NCBI GenBank assembly: GCA_017470935.1
Contig: JAFUXG010000030.1
Span: 40,312 to 104,311 of the forward strand
Direction: 5' to 3'
DNA: 64,000 bases
Origin: Lachnospiraceae bacterium
Lineage (GTDB): Bacteria; Bacillota; Clostridia; Lachnospirales; Lachnospiraceae
A program made the position numbers and the translations under genes. Shown piece after piece: positions 8,413 to 17,093 of the stretch. The notes under the pieces were generated by a model. It did no database searches. It saw only the letters and a program-made list of their open reading frames with translations, and was not told where the DNA came from. Within the stretch, counting starts at the first letter, position 1. Each line of letters starts with the position of its first letter.

Positions 8413-11400
8413 TTACTTCTTTCTCTTTTCCTTGACATAGGCTGCCAGTTCTTCAAGAGTGATCTCCATAACAGGCTCGCCAAGCTCTTCCATTCGCTCG
8501 TCAAGATTCATGTCTGCATACTCCTCAGCCATAGAATCTAACAGATCTGCAAATACAAATGGTGCCGGCTCGTATTCACTGTCTTCATCATCATCAAAGA
8601 AGAATTCATCCTCAGGAAGCTCGAACTCATCATCCTCACTTTCATCATCCTCGAATTCAACATCCGATTCATCCTCATCATATTCTGAGTCTTCATCATA
8701 ACCTTCTTCTGAATCATATTCTTCCTCAGAACCATATTCCTCGCTTGTCTCGTAATCTTCATCAAAGCTGAATTCGCCCTCGTCGCCATACGACCCTTCT
8801 GAATGTAAGCTAACTTCAGGCTCGTAATCCTCTTCTGAGCCGTAGCCTTCCTCTGGCCTGTATTCTTCTGAACCGTAGCCTTCCTCGGTATCATAATCTT
8901 TTTCTGAAGCATATCCTTCTTCGGTCTTGTAACCTTTGTCTTTTTCGTAACCTTCTTCAGATGAAGCCTGCTTAAAGCCTTCTCTTGCAACAGGCATTTC
9001 ACCACCGGCAGTCATCATATCGGCAGACACAGCTCCTTCATCGGCTGTACCCAATGTTCCTCCGGTACCCATGCCTGCTACTCCTGCCAATCCCGTAGCA
9101 CCAATTCCTGCACCAAGAGAAATCCATTTAAGCCTCTCTTCAAGCTCTCTTTCCATCTCTTCACGGACAGAAGCCTTGAATTTGTTAAGTTCCTCTTCAA
9201 TATATGCCTTTGAATATGCATAATCATTCTGTGCCAGAGCATCAGTTCTTACACCTGCCAGTTGAATATTATCAATATGCCTGTGAAGGGTATCTGCACC
9301 TTTGGAAACATCCCTTGAATTACTTATATATCCATGATGTGAAGCAGCTACCGGTTCGCTATCATACTCTTCGTCTGTGGTTTCACTGAAGCTGATTCCT
9401 CCGAAGCTTTCTCCATAGCCTTCATCATAGCTCTCATCATAGCTCTCATCTTCACCGGCTAGCTGTTCATTATCATACTCCTCACCTGTGATCTCGCTGA
9501 AGCTGATTCCTACATAACCTTCATTCTGCAAGGCTTCATAATTATCATATTCCTCTCCCGTGGTCTCACTGAAGCTGATTCCACCAAAGCTTTCGCTTCC
9601 AACGGATGCCTGCTCACTATCATATTCCTCACCGGCCGTTTCACTGAAGCTGATTCCTCCAAATCTGCCCACCGCCATCTCGTATTCCCTGCGGTCAACA
9701 ACCTCCTCGGCTTCCATAAGCTTCTCCATGGCAGACTTTCTCTGTCCTCTGCCGGAAGCCTCTGTATCGACACTCTCCTCTGACATAAGCTGTTCGGCTT
9801 CTTCCTCGCTTATCTCAGAGAATGTAAGTGAACTTGTCTCTTCTACTGCTTCAGATACACTGTTCTCAGACTGCATGCGGTCAAGAAGGTTTGCATCATG
9901 GGATTCACGGCTTTCTGCCACAAATTCCTCCCATACCTCTTCGCCATCTTCTCCTGAGAAATAGTTGCTCTCAAAGTCCATATTCTCGAACATTTCCACC
10001 ATTGAAGACGGCACCTCGATCTGGAATGATGAACGGGATGTTGGGCTCATGATGGTAAATGCCTGGCCTCTCTTAGCACCAAGTATATCCTCCTGCTCCT
10101 GCTCATTAATTCCGCCAGCCTTGGCATAGAGCTTGCAAAGGTCATCCATATCGTTAGGCGCAAGACCGAACACAAAACTGTACTGGCATGCATTGATGAT
10201 TGCGGAAGATTTTCTCGCTATCTCCTCGCTTCCCACAAAGTCCTTGATATTCTGTGTGATAACTATCTGCATACCGTTGTACTTACGGATACGCTTAGCA
10301 AGCTGGAACATGAAGTCAAGGGCAACCGGGAACTTGGTGTCAATGAACACATGTGCCTCATCTATAACAACCACAACCTTGCGCTTCAGACCGTAGCGTG
10401 TATTGTAGTCCCTGTTCTTGATTATCTCGTTGTCGATGTATTTGAGCACCAGCAACATCTGCGCATTGGCAATTGTAGTGTTACGGTTTGCAAGCATGGA
10501 CTGGAAGTTGAATACGGAAAAATTCTCATCCGTTGTGATGGTGGATGGACCATTCCATATGTTTGCATTTCTTCCGCCTGTGGAGAACTTGGCAATATAA
10601 TTCACAAGGGATCTCAGCAGCTGCCTCAAATACTCATTATTGGTTCTCTCAAATTCCGCCAGCACCACATCATAGAGGTCATCGAATATAGGATAATCCT
10701 CCGCGGTAAATGTTGACAGATCCGTCTCGGGAGTAATCCCGAAGTTAAGATATACTCTCTCTATGAGGGAGTTAAGATACTCAAGGGCATCTTTATCGAT
10801 ATCCGGAAGTATCTGCCTGAAGAATTCCTCAAGGAACTGTAAATGTGTGGCAAAGCTTCCGCCCGGTCCTCCGCCTTCAACACCAGCCTCATCATCATCA
10901 AGTGCGGTGATGATATGGAACGGATTAAGTCTTCCGTACTTGGCATTTCCCACATTTATTACCTTGCCGTGAAGATTGTGGGCAAGCTCTGAATACTCAT
11001 TCTCAGGGTCAAGAATGAATATCTTCGCATCCTCTGATGCTAAGTTGGAAAGCAGTGACTTGGTAGCATAAGATTTACCTGATCCTGACTTACCGACTAT
11101 TACCATGTTGGAATTGACTCTCTCCGAATCACGCCTGAAGAAATCTATGAATACAGGAACGCCGTCTGCGGATCCTAGCTTGATACCGCCCTTATCTGAT
11201 ATATGGGCAAATATCCAGGGATACATCCCCGCAACGGTATTGGTGGGTATGCCTCTTGCGTCCCTAACAAGCGGATCATAGTTCGATACCTGTGAGCCTA
11301 TAAATGCCTGTATCTGCATGAAGTCCATTCCCGACATACGCATGCCCGCCTCGGAATAGCTTCTCTTAAGTGTCTTCTTCATGTCTGCCACTGACGGGAT

Positions 11401-12942
11401 CTCCGAATCAAGCTTCTCAGCAAGATACGGATCCTCTGCTGTCTTAACAACATCATAGGCTGTCACATATATATTGGCAGAAAGCAAAGACTCATTATCC
11501 TGCTTAAGCGTAACAAGCAGAGATGAAAGAGTTTCAATATGCTCCTGCAGTTCTATCATCTTTGAATCAATGCTTGTGTTCATGTACTGTCCCCTAAGCT
11601 CCGCAAGGGAACGGTCAATTGCTCTCACTGACTTGGTGTTATCCATTGGGGTCAGCTTAACGACCACCTTGGTGGCAGGAAATGACATTACGCCTGCCAT
11701 CCATGAATCCCCTACCGTAGATGGATAACTTATCACTCTTAGATTATGCGTAATTATATTGTTGACTTCTATCTTACGCATAGTGATCTTGAGATCCTGC
11801 GGCATAGCCCATGAAGCCCAGTTCTCCGGAGCGATGTTGTCGATCTCCTTCTCGTCAAAATCAAGACTGTTGGAATACTTAAGGAATACTGCCAGATCCC
11901 TGTCAAACAGTCTTCTGACCGTAAGCTCGCCCTGCTCCAAGTTCATCACAGCCTGTCTTGTAAGTATATCAAGCCTTCCCTTGTCACTCTCAAAAAGTGC
12001 TAGATAATAGAAGGATTCGATAACTCTCTCATCATTACAAAGAGACCGCACCTCATTGATCCGGTCATACTGTATCTCCACCCTCGATTGCAGCTCCTCC
12101 TCTGAGAGCATGCCGCTCTCATAAGAGCGTTTCAGAGCATTTAATTTCTCATACTCAGCATCTAAGTATTCATCATACACAATGGGCCGCTGAAGCTTGA
12201 CAATGTTAGCACCATACTCACCCTGCAGGCTTCTTAATACCTTGCCGAAGCATGCTTCAATGGCATTGTTCCTCCGGTGCCTTGAGAAGAATCTGAACTC
12301 TACGGGATCAATTTCGATAACCGTCCCGTAGTATTTATCGCCATACTCAATAAAACCGCCCTTGATGTTGGTAAATGGCATAATATCTGCCATATCCTCA
12401 AAGTCACCATTTTCAGATGCTTCCGCCTTCTTCTCCTTCTTCTTCTCGGCGGATCTATTAGCCCTGGCAAGCCATACTGCATCCTTCTCTTCCTTGGTTG
12501 CAGTCTTGCTCTTTAATATCTTATCCTCTTCCTTGATAAGAGCCTTTAACCGTTTCTTCTTTTCGGCAGGACTTAACTCTTCCTCTTCTTTATCCTCTTT
12601 TGCCGCCATTTCCTCAGGACTGTCAAAGAATTCCTGGGGAAGATTTTTGTTAGACATCTGGAGAAGTGCCTTGTCATCATAGATCCTGGAATATCTCCTC
12701 GGATATGCCCGGTATCTTATCATATGCCAGAAGAATACATACATTGCCTCATCATCGAACCTTACGATAAGAATTCCGAAGACGACTGCGATAATGCCGG
12801 CTATTACCCATCTGGCTGGCAATGAGGATATGGCACATAGGGTAACTGCAATAAGACCCAAAAGTCCTATTACCACATCACCCAATGTAACGCCCCTGAA
12901 TAATTCAATTTTAACCTTTGTTTTTCCGGGTATTAATCTCAT
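8413..12942 (-). CDS. virB4: VirB4-family T4SS ATPase with N-terminal PrgI-like segment and long acidic tail
   Basis: The protein has 1509 residues, about twice the usual VirB4 length. Residues 1-100 contain two membrane segments as in PrgI/VirB3-like proteins, so the gene appears to be a fusion. The VirB4 core follows, with Walker A IVGKSGSGKSYAT near residue 615 and Walker B VVVVIDEAHVFID near 852. It powers pilus assembly and substrate transfer at the membrane. From about residue 1090 come four repeats of GISFSETTGEEYD, then a very acidic Glu/Asp/Ser/Tyr tail with EEGYGSEE-type repeats. This tail is not part of the normal family. It is the last gene of the T4SS operon. Confidence 0.9.
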   Translation of the reverse strand: MRLIPGKTKVKIELFRGVTLGDVVIGLLGLIAVTLCAISSLPARWVIAGIIAVVFGILIVRFDDEAMYVFFWHMIRYRAYPRRYSRIYDDKALLQMSNKNLPQEFFDSPEEMAAKEDKEEEELSPAEKKKRLKALIKEEDKILKSKTATKEEKDAVWLARANRSAEKKKEKKAEASENGDFEDMADIMPFTNIKGGFIEYGDKYYGTVIEIDPVEFRFFSRHRRNNAIEACFGKVLRSLQGEYGANIVKLQRPIVYDEYLDAEYEKLNALKRSYESGMLSEEELQSRVEIQYDRINEVRSLCNDERVIESFYYLALFESDKGRLDILTRQAVMNLEQGELTVRRLFDRDLAVFLKYSNSLDFDEKEIDNIAPENWASWAMPQDLKITMRKIEVNNIITHNLRVISYPSTVGDSWMAGVMSFPATKVVVKLTPMDNTKSVRAIDRSLAELRGQYMNTSIDSKMIELQEHIETLSSLLVTLKQDNESLLSANIYVTAYDVVKTAEDPYLAEKLDSEIPSVADMKKTLKRSYSEAGMRMSGMDFMQIQAFIGSQVSNYDPLVRDARGIPTNTVAGMYPWIFAHISDKGGIKLGSADGVPVFIDFFRRDSERVNSNMVIVGKSGSGKSYATKSLLSNLASEDAKIFILDPENEYSELAHNLHGKVINVGNAKYGRLNPFHIITALDDDEAGVEGGGPGGSFATHLQFLEEFFRQILPDIDKDALEYLNSLIERVYLNFGITPETDLSTFTAEDYPIFDDLYDVVLAEFERTNNEYLRQLLRSLVNYIAKFSTGGRNANIWNGPSTITTDENFSVFNFQSMLANRNTTIANAQMLLVLKYIDNEIIKNRDYNTRYGLKRKVVVVIDEAHVFIDTKFPVALDFMFQLAKRIRKYNGMQIVITQNIKDFVGSEEIARKSSAIINACQYSFVFGLAPNDMDDLCKLYAKAGGINEQEQEDILGAKRGQAFTIMSPTSRSSFQIEVPSSMVEMFENMDFESNYFSGEDGEEVWEEFVAESRESHDANLLDRMQSENSVSEAVEETSSLTFSEISEEEAEQLMSEESVDTEASGRGQRKSAMEKLMEAEEVVDRREYEMAVGRFGGISFSETAGEEYDSEQASVGSESFGGISFSETTGEEYDNYEALQNEGYVGISFSEITGEEYDNEQLAGEDESYDESYDEGYGESFGGISFSETTDEEYDSEPVAASHHGYISNSRDVSKGADTLHRHIDNIQLAGVRTDALAQNDYAYSKAYIEEELNKFKASVREEMERELEERLKWISLGAGIGATGLAGVAGMGTGGTLGTADEGAVSADMMTAGGEMPVAREGFKQASSEEGYEKDKGYKTEEGYASEKDYDTEEGYGSEEYRPEEGYGSEEDYEPEVSLHSEGSYGDEGEFSFDEDYETSEEYGSEEEYDSEEGYDEDSEYDEDESDVEFEDDESEDDEFELPEDEFFFDDDEDSEYEPAPFVFADLLDSMAEEYADMNLDERMEELGEPVMEITLEELAAYVKEKRKK
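9360..9680 (-). repeat. Intragenic repeats in the VirB4 tail
   Basis: Four copies of a block encoding (F/Y)GGISFSET(T/A)(G/D)EEYD are spread over about 320 bp of the VirB4 gene. The DNA copies are recognisable by the shared phrase tcactgaagctgattcc on the plus strand. Confidence 0.8.
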
Positions 12943-13006
12943 TATATATTACCTATCTGTTTCATACTTTTAATATACTTACAAAATATATCTTTTGCAT
13001 TTTCTA

Positions 13007-15838
13007 TCAATCGTTGATGCTGTTGGATGTATCAATATTATCGGGTATGTCTTCGTTTCTCCCCACCTGACCTGACTGACTGCTCGGTATCCTTCCATCA
13101 TTGCTATTTCCTGTAACACCTGTGCTGCCATAATTATATGTACTGCTGCCGCTTACCTGGCCTCCCTGGCTGTTCGGTATACTTCCTGTATTGCCGTTTA
13201 CTGTACTGCTCCCGCTTACCTGGCTTCCCTGGCTGTTTGGTATGCTTCCTGTATTGCTGTTTGCTGTATTGCTTCCACTCACCTGACTTCCCTGGCTGTT
13301 CGGTATGCTTCCTGCATTGCTATTTGCTGTATTGCTTCCACTTACCTGGCTGCCGGATATTGTTCCTGTGCTTTCGGTTCCACTCGTGCTTCCACCTGCC
13401 GATCCTATACCTCCGGCTTCACCCGAATAACTTCCTCCTGAAGAATCACTACGGTTTAATCCCACCTGGTCGCTCTGGCTCTCCGGCACACCATGACCGG
13501 CTCCGTCGTCTCCAGGAGAACTGCCTACCTGGCCACTCTGACTTTCGGGCATACTGCCAGCACCATCACTGCCATTCCCGCTTCCGCCATGCATCCCTTC
13601 ATATGCTTTGAGCGTCTCTTCCATCTGTCCCCTTTCACCGGGCTTTATATCATCGCCATTAGCGTGAAATCCATTTTCTTTCATAAATGCAAGATCTCTC
13701 TTCATAGCCTTGTAATCATGATCCTGCATATTTGACGCCTGTTTCAATGCTTTATCCCTATTAGGCGGCCCTGCCTTTAATTCTTTCTGGTGGAACTTAG
13801 CAGCCGCATCACTTTGCTGTTTCTGAGCCCTGTAATCATTCTCAGCAGCAGCCTTGGCATCCTTCATGCTCATACCGTCATTCTTCATGTGGTCAAGAGT
13901 ACCCTTCATTACCGCAAGATCTTTACCGTCCTTGCTAAGCTTCTTGCCATCCATTCTTCGTCCTGTCTCTTGGCCATGCTTAACCGCTGCGTCTAACATC
14001 TTCATATCTTTATCACGCTTAGCGGCATCAGCTGCACTAGCCTTGCCTTCGCCGGCAGCACCTTGTTTTCCTCCACCAGCATCAGCAGGCTGGCCTCCTG
14101 CGCCGCTGGAAGCCTTATTTTGCTTCTGCTCCTGTTTCCGCTCGCTTTGCTCCTGTTTCCGCTCGCTTTCCAATTCTTTATTATGCTGATTTTTCTCGCT
14201 TGAACTAAATGGTGTATTCTGACTCATGAATTTACCGATTGCCGACTCAGTAAACGCCTGTCTCATATCGCCTGCCGTGATAGCCTGCATTCCTGCATTA
14301 TCCGCAAGGATACCTGTGAATATTCCATTAACCTTACTTATAGCCTGAACTGAAGTATATGTAAGGACAACCTTAAGTATTATCGTCAGTATGAGATTCA
14401 AAAGCTTTGCCGCAACATCCATAATATTATTACTGTTGACAGCTGTATCCAAGTCTATATTAGTATCGCCGATAGTAAGTGCCGGACTCCATATTATTGG
14501 AACAAGAAGCAGGAACAGTCTTATGGCTATGACCATTCCGAGAACACTAAGGAGCTGAACTACAAATGCTGTAGTCCACTGCTTGAACTTCGCCCCGTCA
14601 TCCATAGGCATAGTTGCAATAGCAAGCGGTGCTATAAGATATAGAGCCAGCAGATTGAATATTCTTACACCGCAGGTTACTATCACCAGTATCATCTCCA
14701 TTGCGATGTAATAACCCGAAACATACACGACAACATAGTTCATTTTAAGAGGACTTACCGAAAATACATTTTTGACATCACTAAGGCTGTACATATCCTT
14801 AGAGCCATAATAAAATGGTGCTCTGATATTGTCATAGAAATTAGGATCCCTGTTATACTCATCATTTCTTGCCGCAGCCGTATTGATCGTTCCCATGGTG
14901 CCGGCAAGGAATAGTATCCTGTCAATTGATACCCTTCCTTTGTATTCCTCTGTCTTTCTCTCTACGGACTTAAGCACCTTGATGTTGGGATTTGCCTTAA
15001 TTATCTCCATTGCATCCAAGATAGCATTGGTAATACCGTCATCATAAGAATCTAATGTGGTTTCCTTATTGTAATCATAGGCGGTTCCCAGCTCCTCCAT
15101 AAGACTCTGCCAAGTGACCACCTCATTATTATTCTCATCATATTCCTCATAATGGAAATTGAATACTCCCTGGTCTCCCAGATATTTCAGGTCAGTTCTT
15201 ATATCGTTATAGCATGCATTAAGATTATACCTTGACCTGTATGACGGGTTTAATGAATAATTACCTATGGTATTAAGTATTCTTCCCATAGCCGCATACT
15301 GTTCCTCGGTAAATGTTTTGGTATTAGAACCCTTTGTCAGGTCTGTAGATAATATAAATGAATCTGATATTGCCTGCAAAAGCACATTAGTCGTTGTGAT
15401 CGATACAAGTATGATCGCATTCATACCAAATATAAGAAGAATACTCTTTAACAGATTCCCAAGGATAGCACCCATAGTCATGCTCTGGTACTTTCCTCTT
15501 GCGTCAAACATCTTTCTTATAACAGAAATGATGGCGAATGCAAAGGCAAAAACGATTCCAACCATTCCGATTCCCATATATACGCCCCTTACAGAGTCAT
15601 GGTTAAAGAATACATTGATAAGGGAATTTTCATTACCGTTATACATAACCGGAGATTCACCGGTGAAGATCATCATCATATTTTCAAGAAGCTTCATACA
15701 GTAAAGCAGAGCTATCTCTACATAATAGAAGATCGCAAATACATAATTTTCAATTAAGTCTGAGAAGAAATCCTTGATCGCTCCACCTATATCCACTAAG
15801 AACATTGATGAATTGATGAAAGATATAAATGTGTACAT
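13007..15838 (-). CDS. VirB6/TrbL-like T4SS membrane channel protein with repeat-rich tail
   Basis: The protein has 943 residues; the start at 15838 follows AGGAGAG. The first 550 residues hold several long hydrophobic segments (for example IAMEMILVIVTCGVRIFNLLALYLIAPLAI in part), separated by a large soluble loop at about 110-330. The segment TMPMDDGAKFKQWT matches the conserved region of Gram-positive VirB6/TrbL proteins. A charged Gln/Lys/Glu coiled region follows. The final 200 residues are Ser/Gly/Asn repeats of about 21 residues (SQVSGSNTANSN type). It should form the inner-membrane channel, with the tail probably exposed. It lies between the VirB4 gene and the Ig-like protein gene. Confidence 0.85.
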   Translation of the reverse strand: MYTFISFINSSMFLVDIGGAIKDFFSDLIENYVFAIFYYVEIALLYCMKLLENMMMIFTGESPVMYNGNENSLINVFFNHDSVRGVYMGIGMVGIVFAFAFAIISVIRKMFDARGKYQSMTMGAILGNLLKSILLIFGMNAIILVSITTTNVLLQAISDSFILSTDLTKGSNTKTFTEEQYAAMGRILNTIGNYSLNPSYRSRYNLNACYNDIRTDLKYLGDQGVFNFHYEEYDENNNEVVTWQSLMEELGTAYDYNKETTLDSYDDGITNAILDAMEIIKANPNIKVLKSVERKTEEYKGRVSIDRILFLAGTMGTINTAAARNDEYNRDPNFYDNIRAPFYYGSKDMYSLSDVKNVFSVSPLKMNYVVVYVSGYYIAMEMILVIVTCGVRIFNLLALYLIAPLAIATMPMDDGAKFKQWTTAFVVQLLSVLGMVIAIRLFLLLVPIIWSPALTIGDTNIDLDTAVNSNNIMDVAAKLLNLILTIILKVVLTYTSVQAISKVNGIFTGILADNAGMQAITAGDMRQAFTESAIGKFMSQNTPFSSSEKNQHNKELESERKQEQSERKQEQKQNKASSGAGGQPADAGGGKQGAAGEGKASAADAAKRDKDMKMLDAAVKHGQETGRRMDGKKLSKDGKDLAVMKGTLDHMKNDGMSMKDAKAAAENDYRAQKQQSDAAAKFHQKELKAGPPNRDKALKQASNMQDHDYKAMKRDLAFMKENGFHANGDDIKPGERGQMEETLKAYEGMHGGSGNGSDGAGSMPESQSGQVGSSPGDDGAGHGVPESQSDQVGLNRSDSSGGSYSGEAGGIGSAGGSTSGTESTGTISGSQVSGSNTANSNAGSIPNSQGSQVSGSNTANSNTGSIPNSQGSQVSGSSTVNGNTGSIPNSQGGQVSGSSTYNYGSTGVTGNSNDGRIPSSQSGQVGRNEDIPDNIDTSNSIND
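13130..13350 (-). repeat. 63-bp tandem repeats in the VirB6-like tail
   Basis: At least three units of about 63 bp encode SQVSGSNTANSNTGSIPN-type repeats. The units differ by few bases, which suggests recent expansion. Confidence 0.8.
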
Positions 15839-15854
15839 ATGCTCTCTCCTGTTC

Positions 15855-16925
15855 TTATCTAACTCTGAGATTCTTTCTTGTAAAAGTTAATGCTATCGCC
15901 ATTCCCACTATAAGTATCAATATGAATCCAAACAGCATCCATGCCTGAAGATTAAGATATACCAATATCTTGAACTGTCTTTCAATATAGTTGCCTGCCG
16001 CATCACTGACCACTACACGGTAATCTCCGCTTTCCGTGATCTGTGATTTCAGATTGAGTTTTTTTACCTCGTTACCTGATATAACAGATACTGTGTCCCC
16101 CTCCTGAAGTCCTGTTATGGTAACGGGACCTTTAGCTCTGTTATTCTCATCAAGCCCTTCAAATGTCACCTGGGGAGGAGTGTGGTCTATAGTCACATTC
16201 AGAGTGTAAGTAATACCATTATCTGAACATATATAGTTAATGTTATAGACACCTTCCTGCGTCATATCCACAACACCGTAATCGTAGGCAGCATCATTAC
16301 CATTTATCGTAACACTTCTTACACTGAAACCGGCTGGCAGATTATACTGGTTGACAGAGCCCGTAATATTGCTGACTACCCGGAACCCCATAATCTGACC
16401 GTCATTTCCCGTATCTCCGCTTATAATAGCATATGAACCCGGGGCATTAATAAGTCCGGGGAAGTCATCTAAAGGCTCTCCGTCCTTATAAAGTCTTACA
16501 TTAGCATTTTCGCTAAGCGCAACCGTTACATCTCCTGCCACTATCATACCGTCAGCCACACTCACACTTACGGAACCGTTATCAACAGAATATATATAAT
16601 AACCGGTCGCTCTGTCATAAACAGAGCCGTCTGATATATTAACTCTCTGGGTAGTATCCTGTCCTCCATCCGAAGAAATAGGACTTCCGGTAAACATATC
16701 TATGGGACCATCATAATCGAAATCACCATCTGAAACTCCTGCCTCGGTGGTATAACTATCAATGGCATTACTGTTCTCGACATCCACAGTGCCTGCTTCA
16801 TCGATACCTGTAGCTGTTACAGTCTTCGGAATACCCATATCATAAGGATTGCCTGATGCGAGCAAAAAAACTGTGAGTAATATACCTATATATAATTTCA
16901 ATACTGTCAATATATTTCTTCTCAT
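15855..16925 (-). CDS. Membrane-anchored extracellular protein with Ig-like domains, T4SS-associated
   Basis: The protein has 356 residues. I chose ATG at 16925 because GGAG lies six bases upstream and a hydrophobic signal segment follows at once. The frame is open to 17093, but that stretch has a different base composition and reads like non-coding sequence. The extracellular part contains DHTPPQVTFEG and YRVVVSDAAGNYIERQF, typical of bacterial Ig-like (Big_3/HYR-like) domains. The C-terminus has one membrane segment (AWMLFGFILILIVGMAIAL) and a basic tail. Such proteins may form the outer part of a Gram-positive T4SS; that is inferred from position between the VirD4 and VirB6 genes. Confidence 0.75.
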   Translation of the reverse strand: MRRNILTVLKLYIGILLTVFLLASGNPYDMGIPKTVTATGIDEAGTVDVENSNAIDSYTTEAGVSDGDFDYDGPIDMFTGSPISSDGGQDTTQRVNISDGSVYDRATGYYIYSVDNGSVSVSVADGMIVAGDVTVALSENANVRLYKDGEPLDDFPGLINAPGSYAIISGDTGNDGQIMGFRVVSNITGSVNQYNLPAGFSVRSVTINGNDAAYDYGVVDMTQEGVYNINYICSDNGITYTLNVTIDHTPPQVTFEGLDENNRAKGPVTITGLQEGDTVSVISGNEVKKLNLKSQITESGDYRVVVSDAAGNYIERQFKILVYLNLQAWMLFGFILILIVGMAIALTFTRKNLRVR

Positions 16926-17093
16926 TGAAAACTCCATTTTCCAATAATATTGCCATTCGTTTTTTTCAAAATGTACACCCCTCATCCGCCCTTCGGTCAT
17001 CTGTCTTCGCTCCCTCGCAAACCCGTCGTCCACCTGACTTCGTGCGCCCCCAGAGGGAAGGCTTAACTTTCTTTGCCTCGTCCCAAAACTCAT
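16926..17093. other. GC-rich spacer inside the T4SS operon
   Basis: These 168 bases between the VirD4 stop and the next start are clearly richer in G and C than the genes around them. They stay open in the downstream frame, but the predicted peptide is Arg/Gly-rich with no family resemblance. It may be an inserted repeat or a structured RNA segment. Confidence 0.4.

Noticed and set aside
8459-9964. Long open frames on the plus strand rich in Ser opposite the VirB4 tail
   Set aside because: They are mirror images of the acidic repeat codons on the minus strand, lack ribosome sites and have no family resemblance.
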